Shown here: piece by piece, positions 52,612 through 61,309 of the stretch | How positions within the stretch are numbered: the first letter of the stretch is position 1 | Layout of the letters: every line of letters starts with the position of its first letter | DNA from: Saccharopolyspora hirsuta | GTDB taxonomy: Bacteria; Actinomycetota; Actinomycetes; Mycobacteriales; Pseudonocardiaceae | Reading direction: 5' to 3' | Assembly (NCBI RefSeq): GCF_008630535.1 | Contig: NZ_VWPH01000001.1 | Location: forward strand, 1 to 64,000 | Length of the DNA stretch: 64,000 nt | Program-made: the position numbers and the translations under genes | Notes under the pieces: model-generated | Told to the model about the DNA's origin: nothing | The model's input: the letters and a program-made list of their open reading frames with translations, nothing else | Databases searched by the model: none

Positions 52612-52736
52612 ACCCCACTTCGGAACCCCAAGCGTCCCGCGACACCCCAGCACCTTCCGAAGTGAATCCCGCGCAAGTCGATAACAAAACCGTCACGACC
52701 ACCAACATCAACCACGTAAACCCCTGCTTACGCAAG
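52612..52736 (+). promoter_or_regulatory. Leader of array 2
   Basis: 125 bp between cas2 and the first repeat. GCAAGTCGATAACAAAACC (52673-52691) corresponds to the motif in the array 1 leader and ends 45 bp before the repeat. CCTGCTTACGCAAG directly abuts the repeat, matching the array 1 anchor at 11 of 14 positions. The AT-rich tract AACATCAACCACGTAAA lies between. Confidence 0.75.
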
Positions 52737-53618
52737 GTGGCGCCAGCCCCAGCGGGCTGGCAAGGATCGCAACGATATCGACCACAAGCGTGCCGTTCGG
52801 CATATCAGCTGTGGCGCCAGCCCCAGCGGGCTGGCGAGGATCGCAACCCCTGCCAGGACGTCAGCAGCGCCGGACGCCGCGCCGGTGGCGCCAGCCCCAG
52901 CGGGCTGGCGAGGATCGCAACGATGACGCGATCTCGAAGGGTCCCCGGCATCCGCTGTGGCGCCAGCCCCAGCGGGCTGGCGAGGATCGCAACCAGGTCG
53001 CCAGCGCAGGGTCCTGAGACGACAAGTCGTGGCGCCAGCCCCAGCGGGCTGGCGAGGATCGCAACAACAGGGAGGAGCTGCAGCGGCTGCGGGAGGCGTT
53101 CCGTGGCGCCAGCCCCAGCGGGCTGGCGAGGATCGCAACGACCTCTCCGGCGCGGAGGCGGTGCTGGAGATCGACGGTGGCGCCAGCCCCAGCGGGCTGG
53201 CGAGGATCGCAACTTAGGGGGACTGCATGAGTCCAGACACGCTAGGGCAGGTGGCGCCAGCCCCAGCGGGCTGGCGAGGATCGCAACCGGCGGCACCCTC
53301 GGTGCGACTGCAGGCACATCCCGGGTGGCGCCAGCCCCAGCGGGCTGGCGAGGATCGCAACCGGATCGGTTGAGTGCGCAGTGGCATCCACGAGGGCGCG
53401 TGGCGCCAGCCCCAGCGGGCTGGCGAGGATCGCAACGCCGCCGCAGCCCCGGAGCGGGCCAACCCCAGCGGTGGCGCCAGCCCCAGCGGGCTGGCGAAGA
53501 TCGCAATATCCCCTATGTTGAGTCCGAGGTGTCCGGGGTCGTGTGGCGCCAGCCCCAGCGGGCTGCTGCCGCCGGCCCTGATCCTCGCCAGCCCTAGCCG
53601 ACTGGCGAGGATCGCAAC
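52737..53618 (+). CRISPR. CRISPR array 2 (11 repeats plus a damaged end; leader at left)
   Basis: 37-bp repeats start at 52737, 52811, 52885, 52957, 53029, 53103, 53177, 53251, 53325, 53400 and 53471, with 34-38-bp spacers. A truncated repeat lies at 53543 and a partial one at 53587-53618. The repeat is that of array 1 except that the hairpin loop is CAGC instead of TCCG; stem and handle (GGCTGGCGAGGATCGCAAC) are the same. The first repeat has one change (GCAAGGAT). Decay at the right end (53471 onward) puts the leader on the left, next to cas2. The two arrays therefore diverge from the cas block. Confidence 0.97.
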
Positions 53619-53664
53619 TTCCCCTGGCCCGTGATGCCTCGCTAGCGAGGTTCTGAGGTTCTCG

Positions 53665-54312
53665 CCGTCGTCGCGCCACGTCACGGAGGAGGGCAGGTCG
53701 GCGCTGGTGAGGAACTACCGCTGCCGCTACATGCAGGAGTACGCGCTGGCCAACAAGCTGGACCACCCACGCAATGTCTACTTCCGCGAGATCGACATCC
53801 TGCCCGAACTTGATGGGTGGCTGGCCCGCTTGTTCACCGAGGAGCAGATCGAGGACACCGTCGCCCGCCTGGTGGCAGCGGCAGAACAGGACACCGGTGG
53901 GGACACCGAAGCGCTTCGATCCGCTCGAAGGACCGTCAAGGACTGCGAGCGCAAGCTCGATCAATACAGGCAAGCTCTCGACCAGGGAAATGACGCTGGT
54001 GTCATCGCCGGCTGGATCGCAGAGGCCGAAGCCCAGAAGCTGAAGGCACAGGCCGCGCTACGCGGCAACAGATCCCGGCCTGCGAAGATCGCACCGACGT
54101 CGATCCAGCAGATGCTCGGCGCATGCCGTGAGACCGCGGCTTCCCTGCGCAGCGCCACCCCGGACCACAAGGCGTCGGTCTACCGCGCTCTGGGAGTCAG
54201 GATCGTTTACAACAAAGAAACCCACACTGCAGAAGTCCAGGTTGATCCTGATCCAAGCAGTGTGGGGATTTCATCGTGTCCGAGGGGGGACTTGAACCCC
54301 CACGCCCTTTAA
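53665..54312 (+). pseudogene. Large serine recombinase, C-terminal remnant
   Basis: About 210 residues remain of a recombinase that is normally 450-550 residues. They hold the zinc-ribbon/linker end (RSALVRNYRCRYMQEYALAN, then KLDHPRNVYFREIDILPELD), the helical region (TEALRSARRTVKDCERKLDQ) and the C-terminal strand region (YRALGVRIVYNKETHTAEVQ). The resolvase domain with the catalytic Ser is missing; upstream lies CRISPR array 2. The frame ends inside the tRNA-Leu gene on the other strand (SCPRGDLNPHAL), as expected for an element that used this tRNA as attachment site. Confidence 0.75.
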
Positions 54313-54362
54313 CCGGGCACTAGCACCTCAAGCTAGCGCGTCTGCCATTCCGCCACTCGGAC
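54277..54362 (-). tRNA. tRNA-Leu (anticodon GAG)
   Basis: The minus strand folds into a cloverleaf with a long variable arm. The acceptor stem is GTCCGAG/CTCGGAC with discriminator A at 54277. The anticodon stem CTAGC/GCTAG surrounds loop TTGAGGT with GAG at 54327-54329. The T arm is GGGGG TTCAAGT CCCCC. No CCA is encoded. It is the probable integration site of the island to its left. Confidence 0.93.
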
Positions 54363-54481
54363 ATCTCGGGCCGCCCTCGTTCCCGGGGTGTTCCCGCTGT
54401 GTTGTGTAGATAGATTAGCCCATGGTCATCCGGGGGCCAACGGGACCCCCCTCTTAGCGGCTCGGGTGATAGAAATGCCTG

Positions 54482-55714
54482 GTGAGCGAGCACAGCGGTA
54501 TGTCCGGTACTGATCATGAGGCGGGGTTGCGGCTGGCCGAGGAGGAGGTTGTCGGCCTGGCCAGCGACTTGATCCGCATCGACACCACCAACACCGGTGA
54601 TCCCGAGACGCTCGTGGGCGAGCGGGCCGCCGCCGAGTTCGTGGCCGGCAAGCTCAGCGAGGTCGGGTACGAGGTCACCTACGTCGAGTCCGGCGACCAC
54701 CCCGGGCGGGGCAACGTCATCGCGCGGCTGCCCGGCGCCGACTCCAGCCGGGGCGGGTTGCTGGTGCACGGGCACCTGGACGTGGTGCCCGCCGATCCCG
54801 CCGAGTGGTCCGTGCACCCCTTCTCCGGGGCCGTTCAGGACGGGTACGTGTGGGGCCGGGGCGCGGTCGACATGAAGGACATGGTGGCCATGAGCCTGGC
54901 CATCGCTCGGCGGTTCAAGCGGGACGGCATCGTGCCGCCCCGGGACATCGTCTTCGCGTTCCTCGCCGACGAGGAGGCCGGGAGCTTCCACGGGGCGCAG
55001 TGGCTGGTCGACCACCGGCCGGAGCTGTTCGAGGGGTGCACCGAGGCCATCAGCGAGGTCGGCGGGTTCTCCGTCACGCTCAAGGACGGCGTGCGGGCCT
55101 ACCTGGTGCAGAGCGCTGAGAAGGGCATCCGCTGGTTGAAGCTGCGGGTCCGGGCGCGGGCCGGGCACGGGTCGATGGTGCACGACGACAACGCCGTCAC
55201 CAGGCTCTCCGAGGCCGTCGCCAAGCTCGGCAACCTGTCGCGGATGGTCGGGGCCACGCTGCGCGACACCGCCAATCCGACGATGCTCACCGCCGGGTAC
55301 AAGCACAACGTCATCCCGTCGGTCGCCGAGGCCGCCGTGGACTGCCGGATCCTGCCCGGCCGGGAGGAGGCGTTCGACCGGGAGCTGGCCGAGCTGCTCG
55401 GCCCCGACGTGGAGCGCGAGTGGGTCGGGCTGCCGCCGGTCGAAACCAAGTTCGAGGGCCGGATCGTGGACGCCATGAGCGCGTCGCTGATCGCCGAGGA
55501 CCCGGGGGCCAAGGCGCTGCCCTACATGATGTCCGGCGGCACCGACGCCAAGTCGTTCAGCCGCCTGGGCATGAGCTGCTACGGGTTCGCCCCGCTGAAG
55601 CTGCCCGCCGACCTCGACTTCTCCTCGCTGTTCCACGGCGTGGACGAGCGGGTTCCGGTGGATGCGCTGCAGTTCGGGGTGCGGGTGCTGGACCGGTTCA
55701 TCCGCAGCAGCTGA
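54482..55714 (+). CDS. M20 family metallopeptidase
   Basis: A 410-residue zinc peptidase of the ArgE/DapE/dipeptidase group. Metal ligands are in LLVHGHLDVVPA (His, catalytic Asp), GRGAVDMKDM (bridging Asp), FLADEEAGS (Glu-Glu) and the late His in SSLFHGVDE. The dimerisation insert holds RARAGHGSMVHDDNA. GTG 54482 has no Shine-Dalgarno but lies 7-8 bases after a -10-like GATAGAAA, so a leaderless transcript starting at the GTG is likely. The substrate is unknown. Confidence 0.88.
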   Translation: MSEHSGMSGTDHEAGLRLAEEEVVGLASDLIRIDTTNTGDPETLVGERAAAEFVAGKLSEVGYEVTYVESGDHPGRGNVIARLPGADSSRGGLLVHGHLDVVPADPAEWSVHPFSGAVQDGYVWGRGAVDMKDMVAMSLAIARRFKRDGIVPPRDIVFAFLADEEAGSFHGAQWLVDHRPELFEGCTEAISEVGGFSVTLKDGVRAYLVQSAEKGIRWLKLRVRARAGHGSMVHDDNAVTRLSEAVAKLGNLSRMVGATLRDTANPTMLTAGYKHNVIPSVAEAAVDCRILPGREEAFDRELAELLGPDVEREWVGLPPVETKFEGRIVDAMSASLIAEDPGAKALPYMMSGGTDAKSFSRLGMSCYGFAPLKLPADLDFSSLFHGVDERVPVDALQFGVRVLDRFIRSS

Positions 55715-55768
55715 GTGTCGGTGGTGTCTGGTTTCATCCACCCGAGTTGATCATCGGGGAGGTGCGGC

Positions 55769-56734
55769 GTGGACCTGGCGCGCTTGATCGAGACCTACCT
55801 GGAGCACCTGCAGGCGCGCAAGCTGGCGGCGAACTCGCTGCGGGCCTACCGCCGCGACCTGGAGTCGGTGGCCGGTGAGCTGGTCGAGCTCACCGGCACC
55901 ACCGCCGACCGGCTGCCGGTGGAGCGGGTCGACGCCTCCGTGCTGCGCTCGGCGTTCGCTCGGTTCGCCGCGGCCCGGTCGGCTTCGTCGGTGACCCGGG
56001 CCTGGTCGACCTGGAACGGGTTCTTCGGGTTCCTGGTGGTCGAGGGCGCGGTGCCCGGCAACCCGATGCAGGTCGTCCCCAAACCGCGCAACGCGCCCTC
56101 GACGCCGAAGCCGCTGCAGGGCGAGGACACGCCCGAGCGCTTGCTGCGGATGGTCGCCGCGGGGGCCCGGCGGGCGCGCAACCCGTGGCCGGAGCGCGAC
56201 CTCGCGGTGCTGGCCACGCTGCTGTGCACCGGCGTGCGCTCGGCCGAGCTGCTGGAGCTGACCGTGGCGTCGCTGGCCGGGCGCAGCGGCGACCGGCGGC
56301 TGCACGTGCACGGCAAGGGCGGCAAGAACCGCTCCATCCCGATCGAGGACGCCTTGGACGTGCTGATCCAGAACTACCTGCGGTCGCGGCGGGAGCGGTT
56401 CGGCGAGCGGCTGCCCGGCGGCGAACCGCTGTTCGTCGACCACCGCGGCGAGCGGCTCCGGCGCGGCGGGCTGCAGTACCTGGTGCGTCAGTCGTTGCGG
56501 GCCGCCGGGGTGTCCGACCGGGTGCAGCCCGGCGCGATGGTGCACGCCCTGCGGCACACCTTCGCCACCCGGCTCGCCGAGGACGGGGCCAACGCCGCCG
56601 AGATCGCCAAGCTGCTGGGCCACTCGTCGATCAACTCCAGCCAGACCTACATCGACGTGACCGCCCGCGAGCAGCGGATGTCGGTGCGGGCGAACCGGAC
56701 GCTGCACGTGCTCGGCGAGCTCTCCGGCGGTTAG
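55769..56734 (+). CDS. Tyrosine recombinase, XerC/XerD-like
   Basis: A 321-residue recombinase with an N-terminal core-binding SAM-like domain (TYLEHLQARKLAANSLRAYR) and a catalytic domain. All active residues are present: Arg in CTGVRSAELLEL, Lys in GKGGKNRSIPI, HxxR in HALRHTFATRLAE, and His/Tyr in LLGHSSINSSQTYIDV. Length and sequence are those of chromosomal dimer resolvases rather than phage integrases. GTG 55769 follows GGGGAGGTG. It overlaps the convergent SHOCT gene by 4 bp. Confidence 0.9.
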   Translation: MDLARLIETYLEHLQARKLAANSLRAYRRDLESVAGELVELTGTTADRLPVERVDASVLRSAFARFAAARSASSVTRAWSTWNGFFGFLVVEGAVPGNPMQVVPKPRNAPSTPKPLQGEDTPERLLRMVAAGARRARNPWPERDLAVLATLLCTGVRSAELLELTVASLAGRSGDRRLHVHGKGGKNRSIPIEDALDVLIQNYLRSRRERFGERLPGGEPLFVDHRGERLRRGGLQYLVRQSLRAAGVSDRVQPGAMVHALRHTFATRLAEDGANAAEIAKLLGHSSINSSQTYIDVTAREQRMSVRANRTLHVLGELSGG

Positions 56735-56979
56735 GCCCGGCGTCTGTGCTCCGCCAGCGTCTCCAGGCGCCGGCGGTACTCCTCCTCGTCGATCTCCCCG
56801 CGGGCGAAGCGCTCGGCCAGCACCTCCTCGGCGCGGCTCGCTCGGGGTTCGGTCCTCGTCGTGCGCTGGAGGTAGCGCACCAGCGCGACGATCGCGATGA
56901 CCACCAGCGCCCAGAACAGCACCGTGCTCACGGTCATCGCCAGCATGCCCCACAGACCCCATCCGCCTCCGTAGTACAT
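56731..56979 (-). CDS. Small SHOCT-domain membrane protein
   Basis: 82 residues: a Gly/Tyr/Trp-rich start (MYYGGGWGLWG), one membrane helix (TVSTVLFWALVVIAIVALVR) and a C-terminal SHOCT motif (AEEVLAERFARGEIDEEEYR, then RRLETL). SHOCT domains promote oligomerisation; function is unknown. ATG 56979 follows GGGAGG. The upstream part of the open frame is a shadow. Confidence 0.8.
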   Translation of the reverse strand: MYYGGGWGLWGMLAMTVSTVLFWALVVIAIVALVRYLQRTTRTEPRASRAEEVLAERFARGEIDEEEYRRRLETLAEHRRRA

Positions 56980-57367
56980 CGCGCCGCCCTCCCACAGCTG
57001 CGAGTTGCGCCCACCACCACTGTCCGACCAGCGTCGCCACCGGCAAAGGGGGCGATGGTCACCGCCGAGCTCGGCTGGTCGGCCCGCCGAGGACCAGCCG
57101 TCGCCGACCGGCTCCACCTCGAACGGTTCAACGCCTCCGGGACCAGCACCGACTCGGCGTTCGAGGCCTTGAACGATCACGGAACGCCTCCCGCGCCGCT
57201 CACCGCGAGCCCGCCACCCGCGAATCCGCCAGGCGCGACGGATCGCCCGCTGGTTGAACGGGCTCTGCGGTCGGGAAGCGGGGGATCGCGGGGCTGGTCA
57301 CCGGTGCGGGGCTGCCGGTATAACCGGTGCGGAATCGGGGTTGCACCTACGGGCGGGGGAGAGCGGC

Positions 57368-58192
57368 ATGGACAGCGGGTTCGCGGAGAGTTGGGTTCCG
57401 GAGGGCGTTGACACCACGGTTGCGAGCCCCGCCCGGGTTTACGACTACGGCTTGGGCGGAAGCCACAACTTCGCCGTCGACCGCCAGGTCCACGACGAGT
57501 TCCGCCGGATCTCCCCGGCTGCTGAGCGCTCCGCGTGGGACAACCGGGCGTTCCTGCAGCGAGCGGTGCGGTTCTGCCAGCAGCAGGGCATCGACCAGTT
57601 CCTCGACCTGGGGTCGGGCGTGCCGACGGTGGGCAACGTCCACGAGGTCGCCCAGCAGCACGACCCGGCCGCGCGGGTGGTCTACGTCGACATCGACCCG
57701 GTCGCGGTCGCGCACTCCCGTCGGCTGCTCGACGGCAACGAGGGTGCCGTCGCGCTCCAGGCGGACATGCGGCACCCCGATGCGATCCTGGAGCATCCCG
57801 AGACGCGTCGACTGCTGGACTTCGACCGCCCGCTCGCGGTGCTGATGGTCGCGATGGCCCACTACCTCAACGACGCCGACGCCCCGGCGGCGATCCTGGC
57901 CCGGTACCGGGCGGCGATGGCCCCCGGCTCGCTGCTGGTGTTCTCGCACATCACCAACGAGGACTTCCCGGAGGAGATCAGCCGCGGAGAGGCGATCTTC
58001 AACGCCCACCTGGCCGAACCGATGAAGGCGCGCACCCGCGCTGAGATCAGCGCTCTGCTCGATGATTTCGAGCTGGTGGAACCGGGGCTGACCTACCCGG
58101 CGCTCTGGCGCCCGGACACGCCGCTGCCCGCCGAGGACGACCCGCGCTTGTCGGCCTGCTTGGCCGCGGTCGGCGTACCGCGCGGCCGCTGA
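57368..58192 (+). CDS. SAM-dependent methyltransferase, DUF574 type
   Basis: A 274-residue protein of an actinomycete-expanded methyltransferase family. It opens with ASPARVYDYGLGGSHNFAVD, the family's fingerprint. The SAM site is FLDLGSGVPTVGNVHEVAQ with the acidic residue in VVYVDIDPVAV; VLMVAMAHYLND and SHITNEDF follow. ATG 57368 follows GGGGGAGAG. The substrates of these proteins are unknown. Confidence 0.88.
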   Translation: MDSGFAESWVPEGVDTTVASPARVYDYGLGGSHNFAVDRQVHDEFRRISPAAERSAWDNRAFLQRAVRFCQQQGIDQFLDLGSGVPTVGNVHEVAQQHDPAARVVYVDIDPVAVAHSRRLLDGNEGAVALQADMRHPDAILEHPETRRLLDFDRPLAVLMVAMAHYLNDADAPAAILARYRAAMAPGSLLVFSHITNEDFPEEISRGEAIFNAHLAEPMKARTRAEISALLDDFELVEPGLTYPALWRPDTPLPAEDDPRLSACLAAVGVPRGR

Positions 58193-58362
58193 CGCCCGGA
58201 GCGCCGACGCAAACCCGGCCGGTGGATGCATCGTGGTCCGGGGGAGGGATCAACGACGACACGCGCTCTCGTGCGCGTCGTCGACAGCCCTTGCAGGCAC
58301 ATGAACCTGGACCTCTACCACGCCCGGATCGGTGAGGGAAAGATCGTCGAACTGACCCGCCG

Positions 58363-58399
58363 GGGTCGCTACCACGGACGTGCTCCGCGGTAGCGACCC
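58363..58399. terminator. Hairpin terminator between convergent genes
   Basis: GGGTCGCTACC and GGTAGCGACCC form an 11-bp perfect stem, just after the 3' end of the MFS gene on the minus strand. A short frame nearby (58302, Met-Asn-Leu-Asp-Leu-Tyr) is not supported as a gene. Confidence 0.75.
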
Positions 58400-58416
58400 G
58401 AAGGGATTCCCCGCGG

Positions 58417-59835
58417 TCACGAGTACCGGGTTCGGACCTCGGCTTCGAACTCCTCCAGGGTTCTGCCGCGGGTTTCCGGGACTTGGGTGGCGGTGAAGAT
58501 GATGCCCAGCACGCCGATGGCGGCGAAGACGAAGAACGTCGGGGCGATGCCCAGGGCCGCGACCGTCGGGGGGAAGCCGAAGGTGACGGCGGCGTTGGCC
58601 AGCCACAGGGTGAACACGCACACGCCCATGGCGAAGCTGCGGATCTTGAGCGGGAAGATCTCGGAGAGCATGAGCCACACCAGGGGGCCGAGGGTGCCCT
58701 GCATGGAGAACACGAAGGCCACCACGAACAGCAGGATGACGTAGGGCTTGGCGGCGGTGTCCGGCAGCAGCAGCGACGAGGCGCCCACCAGGACGTGGAA
58801 CGCGGTGATCAGCGCGAAGCCGCCGATCAGCATGGTGCGCCGGTCGATCCTGTTGATCAGCGCGATGCCGACGCTGACCCCGAGCACGCTGAACAGGCCG
58901 TTGGCGGTGTTGGCGATGACCGCGCCGTTGCCGGAGAAACCAGCGGTCTGCAGCAGCTGCGTGCCGTAGTACATGATCGAGTTGATGCCGGTGAGCTGCT
59001 GGAAGATGCCCAGGATCGCGCCGATGAGCACCAGGCGCCGGATCCACGGGACGGCCAGGTCGAACCAGCCGCCGGTCTGCGACTGCCGCTCCTGCTCCGC
59101 GAGCGCGCGGACCTCGGCCATCTCGGCCGTCGCGCGCTCCGGCGAGCGGACCTGCTCGAGCACCGCCAGCGCATCGGCGTCCCGCCCCCGCGAGGCGAGC
59201 CAGCGCGGGCTCTCCGGCAGCCGCAGCATGCCGATGAGCAGCGCGATCGCTGGCAGCACGGCCACCACGAGCATGGCGCGCCACACCGAGGTGTGCTCGC
59301 CCCAGAGGTTGATGATCAACGCGTTGACCAGGAAGGCCGCGAACTGGCCCGACACGATCATGATCTCGTTGCGGGTCACCAGGCTGCCGCGCCGCTCCGC
59401 CGGGGCGACCTCGGCGAGGTAGACCGGGACCGTGGTGGACGCACCGCCGACCGCGAAGCCGAGGACGAAGCGGAACACCGCGAGCACCTGCCAGTTCGGC
59501 GCCACGGCGCAGCCCACGGTGCCGACGACGAAGATCCCGGCGAGCAGCAGGATGTTGTGCCGCCTGCCGTGCCGGTCGGCGAGCCTGCCGCCGATCGCCG
59601 CCCCGAGCGCGGCACCGAAGATCAGGATGCTCACCACGAATCCCTCGGTGACGGGGGTGAGCCCCAGATCGGTCTTCATCGGTTCCAGCGCGCCGTTGAT
59701 GACGCCGGTGTCGTAGCCGAACAGCAGCCCGCCGAAGGTGGCCACGACGGCCACCAGGCCCAACCTCCGGTGGTGCGGGCCGGGCGCTTCGGCAGGCGCT
59801 GCGGGGCGTCTTCGGGGCGTTCGCGTGCTGCTCAT
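58417..59835 (-). CDS. MFS sugar porter
   Basis: A 472-residue transporter with twelve helices and the sugar-porter signatures: GYDTGVINGAL (helix 1), GGRLADRHGRRHNIL (loop 2-3), FRFVLGFAVGGASTTVPVYL, PESPRWLASRGR (PESPR motif), QQLTGINSIMYYG (helix 7) and VPETRGRTLEEFE at the end. It imports a sugar or inositol by proton symport. ATG 59835 lies 42 bp after the VOC gene stop, so it is the last gene of the four-gene catabolic unit. Confidence 0.93.
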   Translation of the reverse strand: MSSTRTPRRRPAAPAEAPGPHHRRLGLVAVVATFGGLLFGYDTGVINGALEPMKTDLGLTPVTEGFVVSILIFGAALGAAIGGRLADRHGRRHNILLLAGIFVVGTVGCAVAPNWQVLAVFRFVLGFAVGGASTTVPVYLAEVAPAERRGSLVTRNEIMIVSGQFAAFLVNALIINLWGEHTSVWRAMLVVAVLPAIALLIGMLRLPESPRWLASRGRDADALAVLEQVRSPERATAEMAEVRALAEQERQSQTGGWFDLAVPWIRRLVLIGAILGIFQQLTGINSIMYYGTQLLQTAGFSGNGAVIANTANGLFSVLGVSVGIALINRIDRRTMLIGGFALITAFHVLVGASSLLLPDTAAKPYVILLFVVAFVFSMQGTLGPLVWLMLSEIFPLKIRSFAMGVCVFTLWLANAAVTFGFPPTVAALGIAPTFFVFAAIGVLGIIFTATQVPETRGRTLEEFEAEVRTRYS

Positions 59836-59877
59836 CGGGGCGAACCTCCATCGTTGGGGGTTTCGGTTGCTTCGTCC

Positions 59878-60267
59878 TCAGCGGACGTCTGGGGCGGGGT
59901 GGCGCGGGGCGCCGGATTCGTGGAGTTCGACGGCGTTTCCCGACGGATCGTGGAGGAAGGCCTGCTCGGCGGTGCCGAGCGCGATCGGCTCGCCGACCGC
60001 CACGCCGCGGCTGCGCAGCAGGTCCAGCGCCGCCGCAAGGTCGGGGACGCGCACCGCGAAGTGCTGGCCGGTCGCTGGCGGCGGCTCGCCCTCGATGAGG
60101 TGCAGCTGCTGGTCGCCGACGTCCAGCCAGGCACCGCGCACGGGCGAGTCCGGCCGGTCGGTGCGCTGGCGCAGGCCGAGCGCACCGACGTAGAAGTCCA
60201 GTGCGTCGTCGAGGTCCCGGACCATCAGCGACACGTGGTGGATTCCCCCGGGGCCCACCGGGCTCAC
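59878..60267 (-). CDS. VOC-family (glyoxalase-fold) protein
   Basis: A 129-residue protein with the two beta-alpha-beta-beta-beta units of the vicinal-oxygen-chelate fold. His in GIHHVSLMVRDLDDALDFYV, HLIEGE, HFAVRVPDLAAALDLL and FLHDPSGNAVELHE provide the likely metal ligands. GTG 60267 overlaps the upstream isomerase stop by four bases. The family covers lyases, dioxygenases and epimerases; here it presumably acts on an intermediate of the same sugar pathway. Confidence 0.85.
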   Translation of the reverse strand: MSPVGPGGIHHVSLMVRDLDDALDFYVGALGLRQRTDRPDSPVRGAWLDVGDQQLHLIEGEPPPATGQHFAVRVPDLAAALDLLRSRGVAVGEPIALGTAEQAFLHDPSGNAVELHESGAPRHPAPDVR

Positions 60268-61277
60268 CCGACCGCGGACCGCAGTTCCGCCGCGGCGGCG
60301 AGCAGGTTCTCGGCGGCCAGCGCGAGCCCCTCGGTCTGGGAGTAGGCGGTGTCCTCGTGCTCGATGTTGACGGCCATGTCCGGGTCGACCTCCGCGAGCG
60401 CGGCGAGGAACTCGGCCCAGTACGCGGTGTCGTGGCCGATGCCGACCGCGACGAACTTCCAGGCCGGGTTCTCCGGCCAGGCGTTGCACCAGAAGCCGAT
60501 CCCGGTGGGAACCTTGCCGGGGGCGTCGGCGGGCACCCGCGCGAAGGACGTGTCGAGCACACCGCGCACGTCGACGCCGGGGCAGAGCATCGCGTCCTTG
60601 GCCGCGGCGTGGAACACCAGCGGGCCCAGCTCGCGGATGCAGGCGACCACGTCCATGCCCTGCCACATCAGGTGCGAGGGATCCATCTCGGCTCCCACGT
60701 TGGTGGCCCCGGTCAGCTCCACCAGCTTCTTGAGCGTGACGGGGGAGAACACCAGGTTGTGCGGGTGCATCTCGATGGCGACCCGGACGTCGTTGGCGCG
60801 GGCCAGGGCGTCGATCTCGGTCCAGAACTCCGCCGCCACGCCCCACTGGTAGTCCAGCACGTCCATGTACACGCCGTCCCAGGGGTTGACCACCCACGAC
60901 GGGTACTTCGCGTCGGGATCCGAGCCGGGCGTGCCCGACATCGTCACCACGTTCTTGACGCCGAGCAGGCCCGCGAGGCGGATGGTGCGCCGCAGGTCCT
61001 CGGCGTGCTTCGGGCCGACGCCCGGCAGCGGGTTGAGCGGATTTCCGTTGCAGTTCAACCCGGTCAGCTCCATGCCGCGCGCGGCGAACAGCGCGAGGTA
61101 GTCCCGGCGGGCGTCGGCCGAGGACAGCAGGAGGTCCACCGGGCAGTGCGGCGCGGGGAGGAAACCACCGGTGTTGACCTCCACCGAGGTCAACCCGTTG
61201 TCCCGGAGGAAGTCCAGGGCGTCTTCCAGCGGTCGGTCGTGCAGGCAGGCGGTGTAGGCGCCGAGCTTGAGCGGCAT
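60264..61277 (-). CDS. Sugar phosphate isomerase/epimerase family TIM barrel (4)
   Basis: A 337-residue barrel, longer than its three relatives at 22-25 kb. Metal-site segments are VRVAIEMHPHNLVFSP (Glu, His), GAEMDPSHLMWQGMD (Asp, His), FHAAAKDAML (His) and MAVNIEHEDTAY (Glu). ATG 61277 lies 32 bp after the oxidoreductase gene. Such barrels next to Gfo/Idh/MocA oxidoreductases often act on 3-keto sugars, inosoles or glycosides; the exact substrate is open. Confidence 0.87.
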   Translation of the reverse strand: MPLKLGAYTACLHDRPLEDALDFLRDNGLTSVEVNTGGFLPAPHCPVDLLLSSADARRDYLALFAARGMELTGLNCNGNPLNPLPGVGPKHAEDLRRTIRLAGLLGVKNVVTMSGTPGSDPDAKYPSWVVNPWDGVYMDVLDYQWGVAAEFWTEIDALARANDVRVAIEMHPHNLVFSPVTLKKLVELTGATNVGAEMDPSHLMWQGMDVVACIRELGPLVFHAAAKDAMLCPGVDVRGVLDTSFARVPADAPGKVPTGIGFWCNAWPENPAWKFVAVGIGHDTAYWAEFLAALAEVDPDMAVNIEHEDTAYSQTEGLALAAENLLAAAAELRSAVG

Positions 61278-61309
61278 GGCGGGGCCTTTCGTCTTGTGCG
61301 GTGGGGTTT

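Noticed and set aside
55769-56734. XerC/D-like recombinase as the island's integrase
   Set aside because: It resembles chromosomal Xer proteins and lies on the far side of the tRNA; the serine-recombinase remnant overlapping the tRNA is the better candidate.
58302-58393. A 30-codon frame starting at ATG 58302
   Set aside because: It ends inside a terminator hairpin, has no ribosome site, and only faintly resembles the end of an NTF2-like protein.
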